Shown piece after piece: positions 61,401-64,000 of a stretch of 64,000 nucleotides of DNA. The notes beneath the pieces are model-generated. The model worked only from the letters and a program-made list of their open reading frames with translations, ran no database searches and was not told the DNA's origin. Position numbers and translations under genes: made by a program. The first letter of the stretch is position 1, and every line of letters starts with the position of its first letter. This DNA comes from Lachnospiraceae bacterium (lineage in GTDB: Bacteria; Bacillota; Clostridia; Lachnospirales; Lachnospiraceae), in assembly GCA_017468395.1 (NCBI GenBank), contig JAFUIR010000015.1, positions 165,967 through 229,966 on the forward strand, in the 5' to 3' direction.

Positions 61401-64000
61401 TGTTCCATCTACTGTTCCATAAACTGCTGAACCCCACATGGAAACATCTTCTCTTGCGAAATTACCATTCAGTACAATTGCTTCAAATGCGTTTTCATCA
61501 ATATTAAATGTAACGTTTGTCAGTTTAATTGCCACATCAGCTTTTGTTGCTGTCAGTTTGAAGTACTTGATTTCAGGATTGCATTTTGTCTCTACATTAC
61601 TTTCTGTAGATGTGATAATAACATTCTTATCTTCATCAAGCAAATCTACCTTCACATCAGGAAGTGCTGTGCTTACCAAAGAGACTTCTTCTTTACTGAT
61701 ACCAAAGTCAATGGATACCAGATGATTCAAGTCTACTGTATCAGGAATTTCGAAGATAACGCTTGCGTTCTCTCTGTAAAATTCTACGATAACTGCTGCT
61801 TCCTGTGATGCTGTTGCTTCCTGGATAATTACCTCTGTATCCGCAGCATTGGTTTCTTCTACAACCTCAAAGAACTCTGCGGAATATACGCCGTCTGTAG
61901 GTGTAGGCAGAGGCTCGGAGCCTTTCATTACAAAGGTTACACTTTCCAGAGTGATTGTCGCACCTTCTGTAAATTCTTCACCACCGCACTGGATACCGAT
62001 CTGATTAATCTTACTGGTAGAACCGGGTTCAACTGTATAAGATGTTGCATCAACCTTGTACCAGTAATTGTTTATCTTTGTGCCGTCTGTAGCTACATAC
62101 AAGTTTACGGGACCTGTCTGGGAAGATACTGTAAATATAATTGTTTTGCAGTTTTCCAAATTAATGCTTTCAGGAAGGTCGAATCTCATTTCCTGTTGAA
62201 GTTCTGAGAAAGTTCCTGTCCAACCTGCATCAGTCAATTCACATGTTGTTGAATTTGCCCAATCTTTTGTAAGTTCAGAAGCTGCGAAAGTCTTTTCATA
62301 AGTTTCTTCCACTTCATCTTCTGCAATCATGTCAAAGTAAATGCCGTCAAATGCACATGTTTCGGATGCATTAACCTTGTCATCACTATGCAACATAATT
62401 GCTACATATTTAATTTTATCTGTCAAAGTAGTAGTGCTGTATGTATACAGGTTTTTGTCAGCCTGATGGTATTCATGGAATACTTCTGTCTCGTCGCTTG
62501 TATACATCTTAAGTGTCATTTTTGCACTCTGATTTGCCACTGCAAAAGTAACAGAGTTACACATGGTCAAATCTACTTCTTCGGGCAGTTCAAATCTAAC
62601 TTCCTGCCATGCGCTGTCAAAAGTAACATTCCATCTGGAAGTAGTGCTGTCCAACTCAGAGGTTGTAGTATCATAGCCTTTTGTCAGGTCGCTACCATTC
62701 CAAGAGAAATCTTCATCACTTTCTGCTTCAGGTGTCATATTTTGGGATGTATCTACAGGTTCTTTTTCTGTAGGTGCATTTCCATATGTTGCATCCTCTT
62801 CGGTTCCCTTTACTGTAAATACAATGGATTCTACAGTAATGGAATCTGTTCCGTCTCCTACCCAGCTCCATCCGGACGCCTGAAGACCAAACTCATCAAC
62901 TGTTCCGCTGGTAACAGTAGGTACCATAGTTACTTTATTGGATGATACGGGTGCATTTCCGAATGTTTCTACTTTAGTTCCGTTACCCGTACTAAAGAAT
63001 ACATTAGGTCTTGCTCCCACATAATCACATACTTGCATTGTAATATTTGTTACCTTAGACCAGTCAAGAGTCACAGGCATATCCCATCTGGAATCCTGAT
63101 TATTAATTCCAAAGGTAAATTTCAATCTGTTGTCGCTACCCAGTTCATATGTAATTCCGTCTTTAGACCAGTCATGGGTCAATGCAGAAGGATATACTGT
63201 GATTGTGTAGGTTTCTTCCTCTTCACCAGTTGTAGCTTCTTTCATGTCAAACAGCACACCATCAAATACACATGTATTTGTCTCTGCCACGTCATCACTA
63301 TGAAGCATCACCGCTACCATGGTCACAACTTCTGTTCTTCCTGTAGTCGCTATTACTGTTTTTCCTGTTTTGGAATATGCAGTTATATCTGAGATTTCCC
63401 CTTCAGCAGTGTAAAGTTTGAAGCACATGGGTACTGACTGGTCAGACACTGCAAATGTTACAGAGTTACACTGTGACAAATCAATTGCTTCGGGAAGGCT
63501 AAACTGCACTTCTTTCCATGCACCGGGGAAAGTCAGTTCTACTTTATCACCTTCCTGTGCAGTGTAGGTAGTTCCGTCACTTCCGTAGTTGTAAGTAAGT
63601 TCACCTGTTTTATAGGTAAATCTCTTATCTTCTTCCCCTGTTGCATCAGGAGTTTGGTTTGTGGTATTGTCCGGTGTTTCTGTTGTAGGTGCGGTTCCAT
63701 ATGTTGCATCTTCTTCGGTTCCCTTCATCGTAAGTACGATGCTCTCAACCACAACTCCGTGTCCTTCAATATAATCTCCGCCCTGCTGGAAATTAATGGA
63801 GTCCACGGTTGTCAATGTGTAATCTGATGCTCCGCCATTGGAACCATCTTTGGTGTAAGTATAACTTGTTTTTCCTGTGTTATAGTAATAAACACCCAAC
63901 TGTGTGGAAGCATTGTATGTCTGCAGGTTGAATGGTGCTGTCTGGGACTCTATATTGACTACCATACTTTCACAGTCATCAATATCAAAGGATGCAGGCA
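58422..64000 (-). CDS. giant surface-anchored multi-modular GH10 endo-beta-1,4-xylanase (5' end outside window)
   Basis: At least 1858 residues. The frame runs off the right edge at 64000, so the signal peptide and first module(s) are missing. Numbering here is from the first Met seen at 63965. Residues ~1-63 end a module; five related ~130-residue beta-rich modules lie at ~112-242, 250-387, 417-547, 554-680 and 692-825; a CBM22-like domain is at ~834-1004; a sixth module at ~1010-1155; a second CBM22-like domain at ~1161-1328. GH10 spans ~1343-1740, with acid/base E1519 (in WDVVNEAVSDG) and nucleophile E1645 (in YTELDFKAS). A Lys/Glu/Asp/Thr-rich linker and a C-terminal membrane helix with a KRKKK tail follow, so it is membrane-anchored, not LPxTG-anchored. 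It would degrade xylan at the surface. Confidence 0.93.
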   Translation of the reverse strand, partial: PASFDIDDCESMVVNIESQTAPFNLQTYNASTQLGVYYYNTGKTSYTYTKDGSNGGASDYTLTTVDSINFQQGGDYIEGHGVVVESIVLTMKGTEEDATYGTAPTTETPDNTTNQTPDATGEEDKRFTYKTGELTYNYGSDGTTYTAQEGDKVELTFPGAWKEVQFSLPEAIDLSQCNSVTFAVSDQSVPMCFKLYTAEGEISDITAYSKTGKTVIATTGRTEVVTMVAVMLHSDDVAETNTCVFDGVLFDMKEATTGEEEETYTITVYPSALTHDWSKDGITYELGSDNRLKFTFGINNQDSRWDMPVTLDWSKVTNITMQVCDYVGARPNVFFSTGNGTKVETFGNAPVSSNKVTMVPTVTSGTVDEFGLQASGWSWVGDGTDSITVESIVFTVKGTEEDATYGNAPTEKEPVDTSQNMTPEAESDEDFSWNGSDLTKGYDTTTSELDSTTSRWNVTFDSAWQEVRFELPEEVDLTMCNSVTFAVANQSAKMTLKMYTSDETEVFHEYHQADKNLYTYSTTTLTDKIKYVAIMLHSDDKVNASETCAFDGIYFDMIAEDEVEETYEKTFAASELTKDWANSTTCELTDAGWTGTFSELQQEMRFDLPESINLENCKTIIFTVSSQTGPVNLYVATDGTKINNYWYKVDATSYTVEPGSTSKINQIGIQCGGEEFTEGATITLESVTFVMKGSEPLPTPTDGVYSAEFFEVVEETNAADTEVIIQEATASQEAAVIVEFYRENASVIFEIPDTVDLNHLVSIDFGISKEEVSLVSTALPDVKVDLLDEDKNVIITSTESNVETKCNPEIKYFKLTATKADVAIKLTNVTFNIDENAFEAIVLNGNFAREDVSMWGSAVYGTVDGTDDGEKTAITVKTSATPIFDDVYTYGEISRRSSPYVGFAQNVSDRVTPGKTYNFSFWAKLSDDYADAPANQREVAFSPYSINPDGSENYGLVPTGGYKFSLTPGVWSKFSGTIKVPEDATGFYIRIIEQGTDYGKGECVLGSYAVTGVHMEETEPVKWENNPAAQIPNYTVTYTMEDLIVDWASATTENVNGDLKIGYEQNYSEARFKLPRALDMSKVLSVVVKIDGQNVPIAIKLYNKGKEEWVKYGSLYYNEYVLYPCMTGNVNGFGIMSLAIPNPEGSYANFESITFNMTEEPAPIPVSNDIVSNGYFTTEESLDDWKAAFWGEGVTMTQVVSDTPVVDGIYTYASYSKRTSPYQCFAQDITDKVEQNETYTFSFWARLSDDYKGAPAEMRTVQFGPYTVDKDGNPDYNPKLDGTYSQVLEPGVWTKFEGKYKVTNANEIGQVIIRILEQGTNYGQGECVLGGYDITGVVIEKYIPDPPSIDEDVPDLKDAITEVFGEDFIVGSAISGDEGDDIGVEMLVNKHFNALTLGNELKPDALFGYSNNQHTKLQTITFNGQELVVPTLNFSRAEMILDQIKKWNETHPEEPIKVRGHVLVWHSQTPEWFFRENYVVGQNADGSENYVSPEEMNLRMEWFIKTVLEHFTGEDSEYKDMFYGWDVVNEAVSDGGSGYRTDKVSTSELPSADTHSKNSSWWAVYQSNEYIIKAFQYANKYAPADVELYYNDYNDADSKKVTGIVALLKDVKAAEGTRIDAMGMQGHYNLFNPSNKSIEKAIRAYAEVVGNVQYTELDFKASGNISTEDGKQAEYLAQAERYHELYLLLQELDAEDGIEITGLTIWGTVDHYSWLQSASDVGGGGDGTMDQCPLLFDTNYKVKPSYWAFVDYTKVDPDWVPEVKEDKKDDKTEEKTDDSKEDVKTDEKADDTETKTEESATTEATESTEESKADKDAASEQPAVKKSNTTTMIIVVAIVVAVAAAAAVGTVLLKRKKK

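Noticed and set aside
59601-62945. Several plus-strand frames inside the xylanase gene
   Set aside because: All are antisense to the GH10/module coding frame and lack ribosome sites.

Overview
The window looks like a chromosomal segment of an anaerobic, spore-forming, plant-fibre-degrading Firmicute, most likely a gut Lachnospiraceae (Clostridia). The support is the low-to-moderate GC content, strong AGGAGG ribosome sites, SpoVAD and SpoVAE homologues, a chemoreceptor, a giant multi-modular GH10 xylanase, a GH36/GH3 glycosidase pair, DUF1294/DUF1653/DUF1846/DUF5721 families and the iPGM-like homoserine kinase typical of Clostridia. The genus cannot be fixed from the sequence alone. Most genes lie on the minus strand.

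Layout. 1-723: tRNA-Gly(GCC) with its own promoter and terminator, then a gene-free stretch full of TACGCCC/GGGCGTA repeats. 724-3544: an HD-GYP c-di-GMP phosphodiesterase and a chemoreceptor that share one membrane sensor domain. 3583-9110: an accessory-looking run of small single-domain genes (GNAT, APH-like kinase, VOC, DUF1801, NTF2-like, DUF1062, a mobile-element-type Cys-rich KTR protein, TetR) with a 27-bp repeat present twice. 9146-13827: an AraC regulator and a GH36 + GH3 glycosidase operon. 13986-14374: a probable ~350-nt transcript with consensus promoter and terminator but no clear gene. 14507-15260: RelB/DinJ-YoeB toxin-antitoxin pair and a nested 130-bp palindrome.

15275-19632: threonine operon (ACT regulator, homoserine dehydrogenase, iPGM-like homoserine kinase, aspartokinase). 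19695-22094: glyA and a lipid kinase, driven by divergent promoters that appear to share one palindromic -35 box. 22111-25876: SfsA-MutY fusion, 5'-nucleotidase, DUF1653 and a small exported protein. 26062-30195: two-component system with an unknown membrane protein and an LCP cell-wall ligase. 30214-32345: holA, a PD-(D/E)XK-like protein and a 52-bp tandem hairpin repeat. 32346-38539: a competence-type locus, comEA - response regulator - histidine kinase - GerMN lipoprotein - comEC.

38548-47517: a DMT-family protein, an orphan solute-binding protein and the arginine genes argDBJ-GNAT, argC and divergent argG, with two clusters of ARG-box-like sites. 47562-58302: LytTR regulator, DegV, DUF5721, a dispersed spoVA pair with a shikimate-kinase-like gene, an EamA transporter and RidA between them, a surface transglutaminase, an RNA m5C methyltransferase and DUF1846. 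58422-64000: an incomplete (5' end outside the window), surface-anchored GH10 xylanase with two CBM22-like and at least six further repeated beta-rich modules.

The best candidates for undescribed biology are the orphan transcript at 13986-14339, the RR-HK-GerMN lipoprotein module inside the com locus (a parallel to MtrAB-LpqB), the sensor domain shared by the HD-GYP and chemoreceptor pair, the repeated xylanase modules, and several unexplained intergenic repeat families.
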